Source: Opitutaceae bacterium (lineage in GTDB: Bacteria > Verrucomicrobiota > Verrucomicrobiia > Opitutales > Opitutaceae). Taken from it: a stretch of 37,389 bases of DNA. The stretch's first letter is position 1. Every line of letters starts with the position of its first letter. Under the pieces are notes generated by a model that saw only the letters and a program-made list of their open reading frames with translations, ran no database searches and was not told where the DNA came from. This document shows positions 7,197-16,165 of the stretch, piece by piece. The DNA lies in assembly GCA_017988885.1 (NCBI GenBank), contig JAGNQV010000008.1, positions 1 through 37,389 on the forward strand, given 5' to 3'. Made by a program: the position numbers and the translations under genes.

Positions 7197-9212
7197 CTAC
7201 GGTTTCCGCTGGTAGGTGATGACTGCCGCACCGGGCTGGTCTTTTATCACCACCCGCAGGCCGGTTTCGCTCAACTCCTGGCCGGTCAGCTCGGTCGTGC
7301 CGGGTTCGTCCAGGTTGGCCACGAGGTAAACCCCCGACCGATCCAAGCCGCGCAGTTTCAACCACACCGATTCGTCCGGGCACTCCGCACGGCGGAAGGC
7401 CTGCACCATGCCACTATCAGCCTCGGGCCGGGCAAATTGCCACGCGATCCAACTGGCTTCGCTCAAAGAATAGGGCGTCAGCGGATAGTAGTCGCCGAGG
7501 AAACAATCCGCGACCTGCCGCCACTCCGCCACCAGGCGCCGATACAAATCCCAGTCGATCCCGGGCTTTCGCACATCGATGCAGATGCAGAATGACGGAC
7601 TCATATGGCTGCGCACGGAGTAGACGTAGTGCGACGGATTCGCGTAAACGCCCTGGCCGTAGAAGGGAATCCACGACGAAAGACCGTAAGTGTGGCACTG
7701 GTTGCCCAGCGCATAGGCCGGGTTGCCGTCAAAGGCCTGATAGTCGCTGCGCAGCAGCGGCACGGCGCGGCGCAGCGTCTCAAGATCATTGCGCCGGCCG
7801 CCGCCGGCGCAGGAGTCGATGAGCATGTCCGGGTGCCGCCGCCGCAGTTCGTCCCAATAAGCGAGGTAACCCTGGACGTGGAGATTCTCGGTGATGCCCT
7901 GCCGGTCGGGCGCGTCGTTGGTCCGCCAGGATTCGAGCGGGCTCATGTTGAAATCCTGCCGATAGAGATCGATCCCCTGCTCCGTGATCAGTTGGTCAAC
8001 ATGATCGGTCATCCACTGCCGCGCCGCCGGGTCGCCGAAATTAAACAACTTCCCGCCGATCAGCCACTCGGGGTGGTTTTGGGCCAGCCAAGAACCGTCA
8101 GTCGCGCGCTCGGGCTCGAACCAGACGATCAGCTTCGTGCCTCGGCCGTGCACGTAGTCGCTGACCGCCTTGAGGCCATTGGGGAAGCGCGCGGCGTCGG
8201 GCTCCCAAGTGCCGACATTCCACCACTTGGGGCAGGGATACCAGCCGGCATCCATCCACCAATAATCCAGTTTGATTCCTTCGCGCTCCAATACATCGAT
8301 GAACTCCTTCTCGCTGGCCTCGCTCACCTTCAAGCCCTCGAAATAACCGCCACTGCAGAAATTATACATCGGGCGCAGCGGCTGGCCCCCGGGCCTCGGC
8401 AGGTTGTCGGCCAGCATCCAGCGCCGCCAAATATTCTGGGCCCGCTCGACATCTGCTCCCCGCCAAAAAAGCAGCGCGATGAGCGGCGTGCGAATCTCCT
8501 CCCCCGGCTCCAGCCGGAGGTGCGTCAACTCCTGCCCGGCGACGATGCGCAGGCCATCGGCCGCGTCGCGCGTAAACGAGGCCGCCCATTGCCCCGGCCA
8601 GCCGACGGCCATCATCATGCCACCGCCGGGCTCGCTCAGGTTGAAGTAGGGAAAGACCACCTCCGAAGGTTTGCCGCGTGGCGGAGCAATCGTGCGGGTC
8701 GAGTTTGTCGCCAGGACATGCTCATACGGTTGGTAGCTGTCGGCCCGGCAGTCGTCGCCCGTGATGCCGCGCAGGACAAACTCACCCGCCTGCGAACGCC
8801 GCAATTGCACATCGATCGCTTGAATCCCTTCCAGCAGCGGCGTGCGGACGCTGCCCGGGTTGCGAAAATAACCCGTCCACTCGACGGCGGGAAACCCAAC
8901 ATGCTCAACCGTCACGCAGCGCACTTCGAGGCCCGAGGTGGGATCAGTCCAAGTCCACGTGTGCTGGACGCGCCCGTCGGCGAGTTTCGTGGTGGTGGTC
9001 TGGCCGGGTGACTTGGCCAGCAATTCGGCCGAAGTCCTGCCATCCAAGGTGAACGCCAGCGGCGGATGGCCCGCGAGCAGATGCCGTTGGACCCAAGCAT
9101 CCCGCTCCTGAAACTCCGCAGGCGTAGGTTCAGGCGCAGCCCAGCTGAGGCTCGCGCCGAAAAGACTAGACCAGACCGCCAACCGCCAAAGCAGGGAACG
9201 AAAGAGTTTCAT
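7197..9212 (-). CDS. Secreted GH36-like alpha-galactosidase
   Basis: The 671-residue product starts with a signal peptide (MKLFRSLLWRLAVWSSLFGASLSWAA, cleavage after about 26). An N-terminal beta-sandwich region is followed by a TIM barrel with LDYWWMDAGWYP, the KLIVWFEPERAT strand, the likely nucleophile Asp in DLYRQDFNM and the likely acid/base Asp in DSCAGGGRRNDLE...PLLRSDYQA. GH36 enzymes hydrolyse alpha-galactosides (raffinose, melibiose, galactomannan side chains) by a retaining mechanism. Here the usual K-W-D before the nucleophile is R-Q-D, so specificity may differ. It follows the lyxose isomerase gene by 41 nt on the same strand, probably one operon, and would act in the periplasm. 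Confidence 0.85.
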   Translation of the reverse strand: MKLFRSLLWRLAVWSSLFGASLSWAAPEPTPAEFQERDAWVQRHLLAGHPPLAFTLDGRTSAELLAKSPGQTTTTKLADGRVQHTWTWTDPTSGLEVRCVTVEHVGFPAVEWTGYFRNPGSVRTPLLEGIQAIDVQLRRSQAGEFVLRGITGDDCRADSYQPYEHVLATNSTRTIAPPRGKPSEVVFPYFNLSEPGGGMMMAVGWPGQWAASFTRDAADGLRIVAGQELTHLRLEPGEEIRTPLIALLFWRGADVERAQNIWRRWMLADNLPRPGGQPLRPMYNFCSGGYFEGLKVSEASEKEFIDVLEREGIKLDYWWMDAGWYPCPKWWNVGTWEPDAARFPNGLKAVSDYVHGRGTKLIVWFEPERATDGSWLAQNHPEWLIGGKLFNFGDPAARQWMTDHVDQLITEQGIDLYRQDFNMSPLESWRTNDAPDRQGITENLHVQGYLAYWDELRRRHPDMLIDSCAGGGRRNDLETLRRAVPLLRSDYQAFDGNPAYALGNQCHTYGLSSWIPFYGQGVYANPSHYVYSVRSHMSPSFCICIDVRKPGIDWDLYRRLVAEWRQVADCFLGDYYPLTPYSLSEASWIAWQFARPEADSGMVQAFRRAECPDESVWLKLRGLDRSGVYLVANLDEPGTTELTGQELSETGLRVVIKDQPGAAVITYQRKP

Positions 9213-9253
9213 ATAGGTAGTCTCGGCGGGCGCCCGCGGTTCGCGTGGCCGGC

Positions 9254-9829
9254 TTACTTCTCCGAAACGAGTTTCACCAGCGCGGGCTCGTCCTCGACGA
9301 GTTCGGGGAAACGGCCGATGTCGGGGTTGAGGAAAAAATTATCGCGCAGGTCGTCGTTAGCCGTGGAGACCTCGCCGATGATGCATTCTTCGGTCGTCGG
9401 ATAAAATTCGTGCCAGATGCCCGGCACCAGCGTGACCCGCGAACCGGCCGCCAAGAGCAAGGGCTCACCCGGGCGCACCGTGGTCTTCGCCCCATTCACC
9501 GGCACTTCAAACGTGGCCGGTTGCACCGCTCCGGCGGCGGGTTTTTTTGCCCAGAGCTTCACCGCGAGTTCGCCGCTGCGACAGATGATGTCTTCCTTTT
9601 TTTTCGCATGCGTGTGGCAGGGTGTCGTCTGGCCGCGGCGGGCATACATGAGTTTTTCGCAGTATTCGATCTCAGTCGCGAGGTTCACGACCGTGAGCCC
9701 GAACTTCGGAAAATCCCGCAGCCCAAAGTCGGTGATATCCCAGCGAGGCGCCGGCGGCAGGGCCCAGTGGTGACGGGTGAAGCAGGCCAGGGCGGCGCGG
9801 TGGGCGGCGTTAATTTCGGAGCGTTTCAT
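9254..9829 (-). CDS. D-lyxose ketol-isomerase
   Basis: The 191-residue single-domain cupin has the family opening MKRSEINAAHRAAL, the metal-ligand cluster TPCHTHAKKKEDI (two His and a Glu) and the later ligand His in PGIWHEFYPTTEECIIGEVST. This is the YdaE-type D-lyxose isomerase family, which interconverts D-lyxose and D-xylulose (and D-mannose/D-fructose) with Mn2+ in the cytoplasm. ATG 9829 matches the conserved N-terminus. It probably heads a transcription unit with the GH36 gene. The next gene upstream is an oxidoreductase 155 nt away, across a degenerate repeat. Confidence 0.88.
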   Translation of the reverse strand: MKRSEINAAHRAALACFTRHHWALPPAPRWDITDFGLRDFPKFGLTVVNLATEIEYCEKLMYARRGQTTPCHTHAKKKEDIICRSGELAVKLWAKKPAAGAVQPATFEVPVNGAKTTVRPGEPLLLAAGSRVTLVPGIWHEFYPTTEECIIGEVSTANDDLRDNFFLNPDIGRFPELVEDEPALVKLVSEK

Positions 9830-9874
9830 GAGGTGGGGTAAGGAAAACTATACACCATCAGTTCGGACGGTTTT

Positions 9875-9979
9875 ACGAAGATTACAGGGATGAGCCCGGA
9901 TCAAAGGCGAAAAATGCAAGACCATCGTGCCTTCGCCGAAAATCACAAATCCGTGATCATCCGTGTAATCCGTGGTTAA
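9875..9979. repeat. ATCCGTG/ACGGAT palindromic repeat, degenerate copy
   Basis: The right part (about 9949-9979) reads ATCCGTGATCATCCGTGTAATCC...GGTTAA. The left part (9875-9902) is a decayed inverted version (GATTACAGGGATGAGC..GGAT). It is related to the palindromes at 851-936 and 25920-26026 by the terminal GGTTAA and by the repeated 9-12-nt words. It lies in the gap between the lyxose isomerase gene and the oxidoreductase gene. Confidence 0.7.
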
Positions 9980-9983
9980 AGCT

Positions 9984-11123
9984 TCAAAGCGTGACAACGC
10001 GTTGCTCGAGATGCGAAGCGAGCGCCGCCGCCCAGATCTCATGGTGCGCCACCGCTTCATCCGGCGTCGCGCAACCGAAACGATCACCGAGCAGGCCGGC
10101 GCGCTCGGCGATGAACGCCGCCCACATTTGCTGCAGGATGTCCGGAAACCCCGGCTCGAAGATGCCGCCGGTGATGGTCTTGAACGGCGTGCCAAAGCCG
10201 AGGTCGGTTTTTTCCCACCACTGCTCCTTGTCGCGACGGTAGGTCCAGAAAGTCTTCGGCTCCTTGGTCGAAAAACGCACGCCCCGGTCGGTGCCGAGCA
10301 CCTCGAAGATCCACGTGTTGGTCTCGGTCGGCGCGAGGCGTTTCATTTCCAGGGTCAGCGGCGTCGCATGCCCGGCGATGGGCGCGGTGCAGTGCAGCAT
10401 CGCGTTGTCCCAGGTATCACAGGCAGCCATGCCGCCCTTGCCGTCGGGCCGGGTCGGATAAATTTTCTGGAGCTGCGCGTAAACGCTGGCGGGCTTCCAA
10501 CCCAGCCGCAGCGGCACATGCGCCACGTGCAGCCCGAGGTCACCCATGACGCCAATCTCGCCGCAGAACTTCGTCTGCCGTTTCCAATTGATGGGCTTGG
10601 TCGGATCCAGGTCGCTGGAATGCAGGAAAGAGCAACGCGCCTCGAGGATGCGGCCGAGCGAACCGCTCGCCGCGAGCGACCAAGCGCGATTCACCCCGGG
10701 TAGGAAGGGAAATTCCGACGACACGCGCACAAAGCGGCCGAGTCTTTTGGCCTCATCGCGGATGCGGCGCGCGGCCCCGAGGTCGATGCCGAAGGGTTTC
10801 TCCGCAAACAAATCCTTCCCCGCCCGCAGCACATCGAAATAAATCGACTCGTGCAGGTGATGCGGCACCGCCGCGTAAACGACATCAATGTCATCCCGCG
10901 CGAGCAGCTCGCGGTGATCAGTGACGAGATGCTTCACTCCCGGCACCTGCCGGAACCAGTCGAGCAAGCCCGGCTGGAGATCGCACACCGCCACGAGCTC
11001 GGCGCGAACGGGAAAATCCACGAGGGCAAACCAGCGCGCGAGGGCACTCGCGGCCTCGCGGCCCATGAGGCCGCCGCCGATGATACCGATGCGGACGACA
11101 GGGTGGATAGCGGTAGAGGACAT
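9984..11123 (-). CDS. Gfo/Idh/MocA family oxidoreductase
   Basis: The 379-residue enzyme has the N-terminal Rossmann motif GIIGGGLMGREAA (residues 13-25), the acidic strand end VAVCDLQ, and the family signature AEKPFGID around residue 130, whose Lys belongs to the catalytic site, followed by the alpha/beta C-terminal domain with GDLGLHVAHV. Members are NAD(P)-dependent sugar or inositol dehydrogenases acting on a pyranose or polyol hydroxyl. It starts 7 nt after the stop of the class I aldolase gene, so the two are almost certainly co-transcribed and translationally linked. The sugar substrate is unknown. Confidence 0.88.
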   Translation of the reverse strand: MSSTAIHPVVRIGIIGGGLMGREAASALARWFALVDFPVRAELVAVCDLQPGLLDWFRQVPGVKHLVTDHRELLARDDIDVVYAAVPHHLHESIYFDVLRAGKDLFAEKPFGIDLGAARRIRDEAKRLGRFVRVSSEFPFLPGVNRAWSLAASGSLGRILEARCSFLHSSDLDPTKPINWKRQTKFCGEIGVMGDLGLHVAHVPLRLGWKPASVYAQLQKIYPTRPDGKGGMAACDTWDNAMLHCTAPIAGHATPLTLEMKRLAPTETNTWIFEVLGTDRGVRFSTKEPKTFWTYRRDKEQWWEKTDLGFGTPFKTITGGIFEPGFPDILQQMWAAFIAERAGLLGDRFGCATPDEAVAHHEIWAAALASHLEQRVVTL

Positions 11124-11130
11124 GGGGAAA

Positions 11131-11961
11131 TCAGGCCAAATATTTCATCGCGTCCGCCGCGGACACGCCGTCGTGCACCACCGCCATCAGCGCGCGGGTG
11201 ATGGCCGCGGGTTTGGGGTGCTGGATGATGTTGCGGCCATAGACGATGCCCGCCGCGCCCTGCTGGAGCAGCGCTTGCGTGCGGGCGAGGATCTCGGCCT
11301 CGGGCGCCTTGCTGCCGCCGCGCACCAACACGGGCACGCCACCGGCAGTCTCGATGACCTTGTGGTAAATCGCGACGTCATCCGTCGGGTCGGCCTTGAT
11401 GATGTCGGCGCCGAGTTCCACGGCTTGACGCACCAGCGGGATGATTTTCACCGGGTCGCCGTCCACCATGTAGCCGCCCGCCTTCGCATTGGGCTGAAAC
11501 ACCAGCGGCTCAATCATGAGCGGCATGCCGTAATGATCGCACTGCGGTTTCAGGCGCAGGATATTCTGGATACACTGGTCGGCCACCTCGGGCTGGTCCG
11601 GGATGCGGAAGAGATTGACCACGACGCAGGCCGCATCGAGCCGCACCGCCTGCAACACCGCTTCTTCTATGATGCGGGAAAACAACGCACGCGGGAGTTG
11701 CGTGCCGTAGACATTGGCCACGTCGGTCCGCAGCACGAGCGCCGGCTTCGGCCGCTGCGGGACCTGCTGGAGATGCGGCGCCTGGCCGATGGTGAGCTGG
11801 ATGGCATCAGGCGCGGCGGCCACGAGCGTGGCGATGGCCTGCGGCAGATTCTCGATGCCGGCGAGAAACCCGCCCTCGTTGAAAAAACCGTGGTCCAGCG
11901 CGACATCGAAGCAACGGCGGGTCTTGGGATTGAAGAGACGGTTGAGGCGGGCGGTTTTCAT
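11131..11961 (-). CDS. Class I aldolase, DhnA/LsrF/FbaB type
   Basis: The 276-residue TIM barrel starts at ATG 11961; a TTG start 33 nt upstream is possible but adds a non-conserved tail. The visible family features are FDVALDHGFFN near the N-terminus, VVVNLF, the MPLMIEPL strand, ADIIKADPTDD (Schiff-base Lys in IIKAD) and the phosphate-binding VLVRGGSK...GAAGIVYGRNI at the C-terminal end. The family covers archaeal-type class I fructose-bisphosphate aldolase, LsrF and related ketose-phosphate aldolases. Its coupling with a sugar dehydrogenase, and the nearby lyxose isomerase and glycolate oxidase genes, suggest a dedicated sugar pathway rather than glycolysis; that is inference. Confidence 0.87.
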   Translation of the reverse strand: MKTARLNRLFNPKTRRCFDVALDHGFFNEGGFLAGIENLPQAIATLVAAAPDAIQLTIGQAPHLQQVPQRPKPALVLRTDVANVYGTQLPRALFSRIIEEAVLQAVRLDAACVVVNLFRIPDQPEVADQCIQNILRLKPQCDHYGMPLMIEPLVFQPNAKAGGYMVDGDPVKIIPLVRQAVELGADIIKADPTDDVAIYHKVIETAGGVPVLVRGGSKAPEAEILARTQALLQQGAAGIVYGRNIIQHPKPAAITRALMAVVHDGVSAADAMKYLA

Positions 11962-12143
11962 CGGAAGGGGTGTGGCCGGGCGAGATTTCGGCAAAGTTGC
12001 CGGGCAGGCCAGTCAAACCGGTGGACCCCGCTTGCCAACCAAAAGCCGCGTCATCGCGGCCTATTTCCGTTCCTTTCCGCCTGCGAATAAAATGTTGGCA
12101 AAAACCCTTTGCCTTCCCCGCCCTGCATGACGACCTTCCGCCC

Positions 12144-12356
12144 ATGGCGGACCCATGCAAGACCTCTTCACCGACCAACCCACCCTCCTCCGCGGGCGGC
12201 TCCTCCCGGGGCCGGTCGAAAGACGCGCTCTTCAAGACGATCACGAGCGACGACTGGGGGCGCTCGCTCGCCTCGGCGCGGCGGCAGAAAAATGCGATCT
12301 CCGAGCGCATTCAGACCCGGACCGCGATCTCGTCCTCCTCGAAGAAGACGAAGTAA
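12144..12356 (+). CDS. Small basic hypothetical protein overlapping the kinase-like gene
   Basis: ATG 12144 opens a 70-codon frame ending at TAA 12354-12356. The Ser/Arg/Lys-rich product has a central SKDALFKTITSDDWGRSLASARRQK, which looks like an amphipathic helix, and a basic tail (SSSSKKTK). Third codon positions are overwhelmingly G or C in this frame, clearly more so than in the kinase frame over the same DNA. I therefore think this frame is coding here. It overlaps the kinase-like gene out of frame for about 200 nt. I do not recognise the family. No clear ribosome-binding site is seen. Confidence 0.5.
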   Translation: MADPCKTSSPTNPPSSAGGSSRGRSKDALFKTITSDDWGRSLASARRQKNAISERIQTRTAISSSSKKTK

Positions 12357-13090
12357 GCCTGCTCGAGGCCACCGGCGGCGAATGGGCCGAACTCGGCGAT
12401 GCCATCCGCGCCTTTCGCGCCCTCCTGCCGCTGCGGCCGCTCGAAGCCTTCGGATTTTCCGCCACGGCGGAAAATCCGCTCGAGGAAGCCAACGCGCGCC
12501 TGCACCGCATCGGTGGCGGCGTCGAGGCCTGGGCCTTTGCCGCGGACGACGGCTCGGTTTATAAATTCTACCTGCCGCGGGAGGAGAAGCGCATCGGCAG
12601 CGCCTTCGGTTTTCGTCCCGGCGAGGAAACCCTGCTGCTGGCCGAGGCGGGCTTGGGCGATTACCGTGCGCTCCTCGAAAAACTGCTGTTGATCCACGCC
12701 CTCGGCGGCATGGCCACCGAAGTCATCGCCGTCACGCCGGAAGGCATCCTCGTCGCGAAACAGGCTCTCGGCGAACCGCTGCCGCAAGGCGATGACATGT
12801 CCCAACGCCTGCCCGATGGCCTCATCGAAATCCCCTCGCGCTTCCTGCGCGCCAACCGCGACCACCCCCGGCTGCATTTTCTCAATGAGCACGCGTGGCT
12901 CGTCGCCGACCTGCATGCGCGCAACTTTGTGCGTTGCACGGACGGACAACTGCGCGTGATCGACCTCGTCGCCGCGGCTTGGCCGGTGGATGCAACCGCA
13001 GCGAATCCGCTCATCGCCGACTGGCTCGCACGCGTGCGTCACGATCCTGCAGCCTCCGCCCTGCCCTCGGCCCGCGACGAAGAGTTGTAG
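12155..13090 (+). CDS. Kinase-fold protein (polyvalent-protein kinase type)
   Basis: From about residue 70 the product reads as a compact protein-kinase-like domain: a Gly-containing start (RIGGGVEAWAFAADDGSVYKFYLPR, with the Lys of YKF in the beta-3 position), a hinge region, the catalytic loop VADLHARNFVR (HxxN) and a metal motif RVIDLVAAAWP. This resembles the small kinases found as domains of phage and plasmid polyvalent proteins. The first 65 residues have poor codon bias and overlap a better-looking frame. However, no other ATG, GTG or TTG exists in frame upstream of the domain, so ATG 12155 is the only standard start. The end falls into a repeat that supplies the TAG stop. Substrate unknown. 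Confidence 0.65.
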   Translation: MQDLFTDQPTLLRGRLLPGPVERRALQDDHERRLGALARLGAAAEKCDLRAHSDPDRDLVLLEEDEVSLLEATGGEWAELGDAIRAFRALLPLRPLEAFGFSATAENPLEEANARLHRIGGGVEAWAFAADDGSVYKFYLPREEKRIGSAFGFRPGEETLLLAEAGLGDYRALLEKLLLIHALGGMATEVIAVTPEGILVAKQALGEPLPQGDDMSQRLPDGLIEIPSRFLRANRDHPRLHFLNEHAWLVADLHARNFVRCTDGQLRVIDLVAAAWPVDATAANPLIADWLARVRHDPAASALPSARDEEL

Positions 13091-13262
13091 GGCGAGCTCC
13101 TGCAATCAGGGTGGGCCGGCAGGTCCCTCTGCCGGCTGGAGCGCTTCGACGCGCAGCGGAATCTGCGCGTCCAGCCTGGTGGCAATAGCCAAAGGCGATT
13201 GGCGAAGGTGGGGCGCCGCGCCATCTCGCAACGCACGTGGTGATGTCGGCGGCAGGCCTGCA
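13083..13262. repeat. Composite GC-rich hairpin repeats downstream of the kinase gene
   Basis: There are three parts. First, TTGTAGGGCG...GGGTGGGCCGGCAGG (13085-13136) with a perfect 8-bp hairpin GCCGGCAG gtccct CTGCCGGC, nearly identical to 21782-21833. Second, a hairpin ACGCGCAG cggaat CTGCGCGT (13149-13170), related to 1901-1919. Third, GCGCCATCTCGCAACGCA (13218-13235), which is identical to 24193-24210. The kinase-gene stop lies inside the first part. No gene is visible in this 214-nt gap. Confidence 0.8.
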
Positions 13263-13304
13263 AAAAATCTTGCGAGTGCTGGGTGTCCGTCTAGGGCGCG
13301 AACC

Positions 13305-16016
13305 TCATGAGACCGGCCAGGCCGCCAGATGCGCCTCGACTTTGGCGAGCAGCGCGGGCGCATCCGTCACTGCAGCGGCGCCGAGCTGTTTGCTTAGTTT
13401 CACCAGCGCCTCGTCATGGATGAGCAGGGCCGTGGAACACAGATAATGGCCCAAGCGGCGCAGGGCCGTGGGATCGCCTGCCGCGAGCGCCGCTTCGGTC
13501 TCGGTGCGGAGGCGGGTCCATTCCTCCCGTTGCAATTCCCGGGCACGGGTGGCCGTGGCGGGCTGACCCAGCCGGTCGAAGATGTTGTCCGAGATCGGCG
13601 GGGAGAGCGCCGCCGCCAGTGCCGCCAACGCTACCGGTTTTTGCAGGAACTCATCCATGCCGGCGGCCAGCGCCGCGTCACGGACATGGTCAAACGCCTC
13701 CGCGGAACAGCCGACCAGCCGCGGACAACCGGGTTGGGCGCGCAACCGCCGGGCGACTTCGATCCCGTCCACGCCGGGTAAATTCACATCGAGCACGACC
13801 ACGTCAAACTGCGCGCGGTCGCAGGCCGCGAGCGCCGCCGGTCCATCCACCGCGGTCGTGACTTCATGCCCGAGCTCGCGCAGGGCTTCGGCCAGCACTT
13901 CGCGCGCCGGCGTGTTGTCCTCGGCGATGAGGATCCGGCGCGGGGCGCCCGACGCCACCGCGCTGGGCGAGACCATCTCCGGCAGGACGGCGCGGGCAAA
14001 GGGCAGTTGCACGGTGAACTCGGCCCCGCCACCGACCCGGTTGCCCGCCGTGACGCCACCGCCCATCAGTCCGCAGAGGCGACGCACCAGCGCCAGACCT
14101 ACGCCCGTGCCCTCGCGCGTGAAAGTGTCGCCCGCATCAAGCCGGGTAAAAAGCGTGAAGAGCAGGGGAATTTTATCCTTCGGCAGACCGGGGCCAGTGT
14201 CGCGCACCCGGAAGGTGAGCACCGACGATTCCGCCGACGCCGAGATCTCGAGCCGCACCTCGCCATGCGGCGTGTATTTGACGGCGTTCGCGAGCAGGTT
14301 GCCGAGGATTTGCCGCAGCCGCGCCTCATCACCCAGCAGGCCGTCCGGCACATCCGGCGCGACCGTGAAATGCAGGGCCAGACCTTTTGCTTCCGCCAAT
14401 GGCCGGACGAGATCCTCGGTGTGCACCAGCGCCGTCCGCAGCGAGAAGGGCTGGGTATGTAATACAAAGTGCCCGGCCTCGATCGTGCCGAGGTCGAGCA
14501 GGTCGTTGACCAGGCGCAGCAGCAGCCGGCCTTGCCCCTCGATGGCGCTGGCGTGTCGGGCTGAGGCAGGGGCGGCGCGCAACAGTTCCGCCCGACTGAG
14601 AATCGTCTGAAGTGGCGTGCGCAATTCGTGACCGAGGAAAGCCAGAAATTCCGTCTTCGCCCGATCCGAGTTCTGGACCTTGAGCAACTGCTCCAGCCGG
14701 CGGCGCTCGGTGGCGCGGCGCCAGGACAGGATGGCGACGGCATTGAGATAGGGGCCGAAGCAGTCAAAGAAAACGACCAGCACCACGAAGCTGGAGGTAA
14801 TCGCCCGCCAATACGGCCGCGAGTTGGCTTCGATCGTGACCCAGGCGACCACCGCGCCGCCGGGCTGGGCCCGCAGCGGCAGGGTCAGGTCAATCAACTC
14901 GCCATCATGCGCATCGTAGGGTGACTCAAAAATCCGCTGGCCGGCCGCGAGCGCCGCTTGATCTGGCAGCTCATGCCAATACGTCGGCCCGACGGCATGC
15001 ATGGTCCACGGGCGCCCGGGTCCGAGACCTGCGAACACCCGACGCCGGCCGTTTTCCGGCCGCCACAGATAGACCCGCCGCACAAAAGCCGAGCTCGTCA
15101 TCACGCGTCGTAATTCGGCCTCGATCGCCGGCCGGTCCGCCGCTTCAGTGGTGCCACTGGCCAAGCGGCCGACCGCATCCATGGGCAGGGCCGAGATCAT
15201 GCCTTCGCCCCAGCCCAACAGTTGCTCCTTGGTGCGGGCGACGGTCGGCGGCATCACCACGCCATAGGTGATCGCCAGCCAGACCGGATAGAGAAACAGC
15301 ACGAGAAAGAATGTTAAGGCCAGCCGGCTAAACGTGCGGTAATGCCGCAGCACCGCCCAACCAATACCCGCCGCCACCAGCCAGCCACCCGCGCCCACCA
15401 GATGCAGGAACAGGTCAAGCCAGGCCGAGCCCAAGGCGCCGGCCAAGGCAGAAAAGGAAGTCGCGCAGGCAAACAGCCCGAAGCCGAAACCCGCCAACCG
15501 CATCCCGGGCGCCTCCTCGCGCGGCCCGTGGCGCCACCACACCGTCGCCAGCAAAAAACCCGTTGGCGCCATGACGGCCGCCTCGATCACTCCCGCCCAA
15601 TCCAGACCACCGACCAAACCGCCCGCGAGCAATCCGGCCCAGCCCGCGCGTGCGAGCCAATGGGACCAGGGCCGCCGGCCGCCCTCGGCCCGCAGACTGG
15701 TGATCATTTCCCAAAGCAGCCAGGCACAGACAATCCCCAGTAACCGGCTGAGCCACGCCGTGGGCTCCAGCAATTCGAAGGGTGAGTTGATCAGGCTGGA
15801 GAAGAGATACTCCCGCGCCACGATGAGCTGACGCACGAGACAGAATACCGTCAGCCAGCCCATCATCCGCCGCGGGATCACCGCCAACGGCGCCAGCCAG
15901 CCCACGATGATGACCGTCATCCAGCCGTGTCCGCTCCAGAACTGGATGTTCTCGCTGAGCTGAAAATCCTGCACGAAGAAATTCAGCAGGACAGCGGAAT
16001 GGGGAAAAATGGACAC
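13305..16016 (-). CDS. Hybrid sensor histidine kinase with receiver and HPt-like domains
   Basis: A 903-residue membrane protein with a GTG start. About eight N-terminal transmembrane segments (1-250) precede a periplasmic-looking loop and another membrane segment near 410-430. Then come HisKA (FLGHELRTPLQ, His about 463), HATPase_c with N box (ILGNLLANAVKYTP), G1 (DTGPGLP) and G2 (GTGVGLALV), a receiver domain with phospho-acceptor Asp near 741 (VVVLDVNLPG) and Lys in LQKPV, and a C-terminal helical HPt-like domain with a candidate His near 856 (RLGHYLCS). The layout supports an internal phosphorelay that could pass phosphate to the response regulator encoded just upstream on the same strand. 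The signal sensed is unknown. Confidence 0.9.
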   Translation of the reverse strand: MSIFPHSAVLLNFFVQDFQLSENIQFWSGHGWMTVIIVGWLAPLAVIPRRMMGWLTVFCLVRQLIVAREYLFSSLINSPFELLEPTAWLSRLLGIVCAWLLWEMITSLRAEGGRRPWSHWLARAGWAGLLAGGLVGGLDWAGVIEAAVMAPTGFLLATVWWRHGPREEAPGMRLAGFGFGLFACATSFSALAGALGSAWLDLFLHLVGAGGWLVAAGIGWAVLRHYRTFSRLALTFFLVLFLYPVWLAITYGVVMPPTVARTKEQLLGWGEGMISALPMDAVGRLASGTTEAADRPAIEAELRRVMTSSAFVRRVYLWRPENGRRRVFAGLGPGRPWTMHAVGPTYWHELPDQAALAAGQRIFESPYDAHDGELIDLTLPLRAQPGGAVVAWVTIEANSRPYWRAITSSFVVLVVFFDCFGPYLNAVAILSWRRATERRRLEQLLKVQNSDRAKTEFLAFLGHELRTPLQTILSRAELLRAAPASARHASAIEGQGRLLLRLVNDLLDLGTIEAGHFVLHTQPFSLRTALVHTEDLVRPLAEAKGLALHFTVAPDVPDGLLGDEARLRQILGNLLANAVKYTPHGEVRLEISASAESSVLTFRVRDTGPGLPKDKIPLLFTLFTRLDAGDTFTREGTGVGLALVRRLCGLMGGGVTAGNRVGGGAEFTVQLPFARAVLPEMVSPSAVASGAPRRILIAEDNTPAREVLAEALRELGHEVTTAVDGPAALAACDRAQFDVVVLDVNLPGVDGIEVARRLRAQPGCPRLVGCSAEAFDHVRDAALAAGMDEFLQKPVALAALAAALSPPISDNIFDRLGQPATATRARELQREEWTRLRTETEAALAAGDPTALRRLGHYLCSTALLIHDEALVKLSKQLGAAAVTDAPALLAKVEAHLAAWPVS

Positions 16017-16097
16017 AGGGAAAATAGTCGTATCAGGCGGCGCGGCCGGGCTGGGCCGACACTCTTATCATGGATTTGGACCTTGGCTCATTTGGGT

Positions 16098-16165
16098 AGG
16101 ATAGCGCATTTGGCTGATTCGCGCGTCAGGCGGAAACCCTGAGACAAGCCTAGGGGCAAACCCTA
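16098..16165 (-). promoter_or_regulatory. Putative activator site and promoter of the hybrid kinase gene
   Basis: The palindrome TAGGG-N5-CCCTA lies at 16151-16165, overlapping the end of the response-regulator gene. Reading toward the kinase gene, exactly 47 nt separate it from a -10-like TATCCT (complement of 16098-16103). No good -35 is present, as expected for an activated promoter. The same arrangement, with the same 47-nt spacing, precedes the giant secreted protein at 17121-17188. Confidence 0.6.

Noticed and set aside
7605-9011. A 468-codon open frame on the plus strand
   Set aside because: It is antisense to the GH36-like gene, which has a signal peptide and catalytic motifs; the opposite frame shows no domain.
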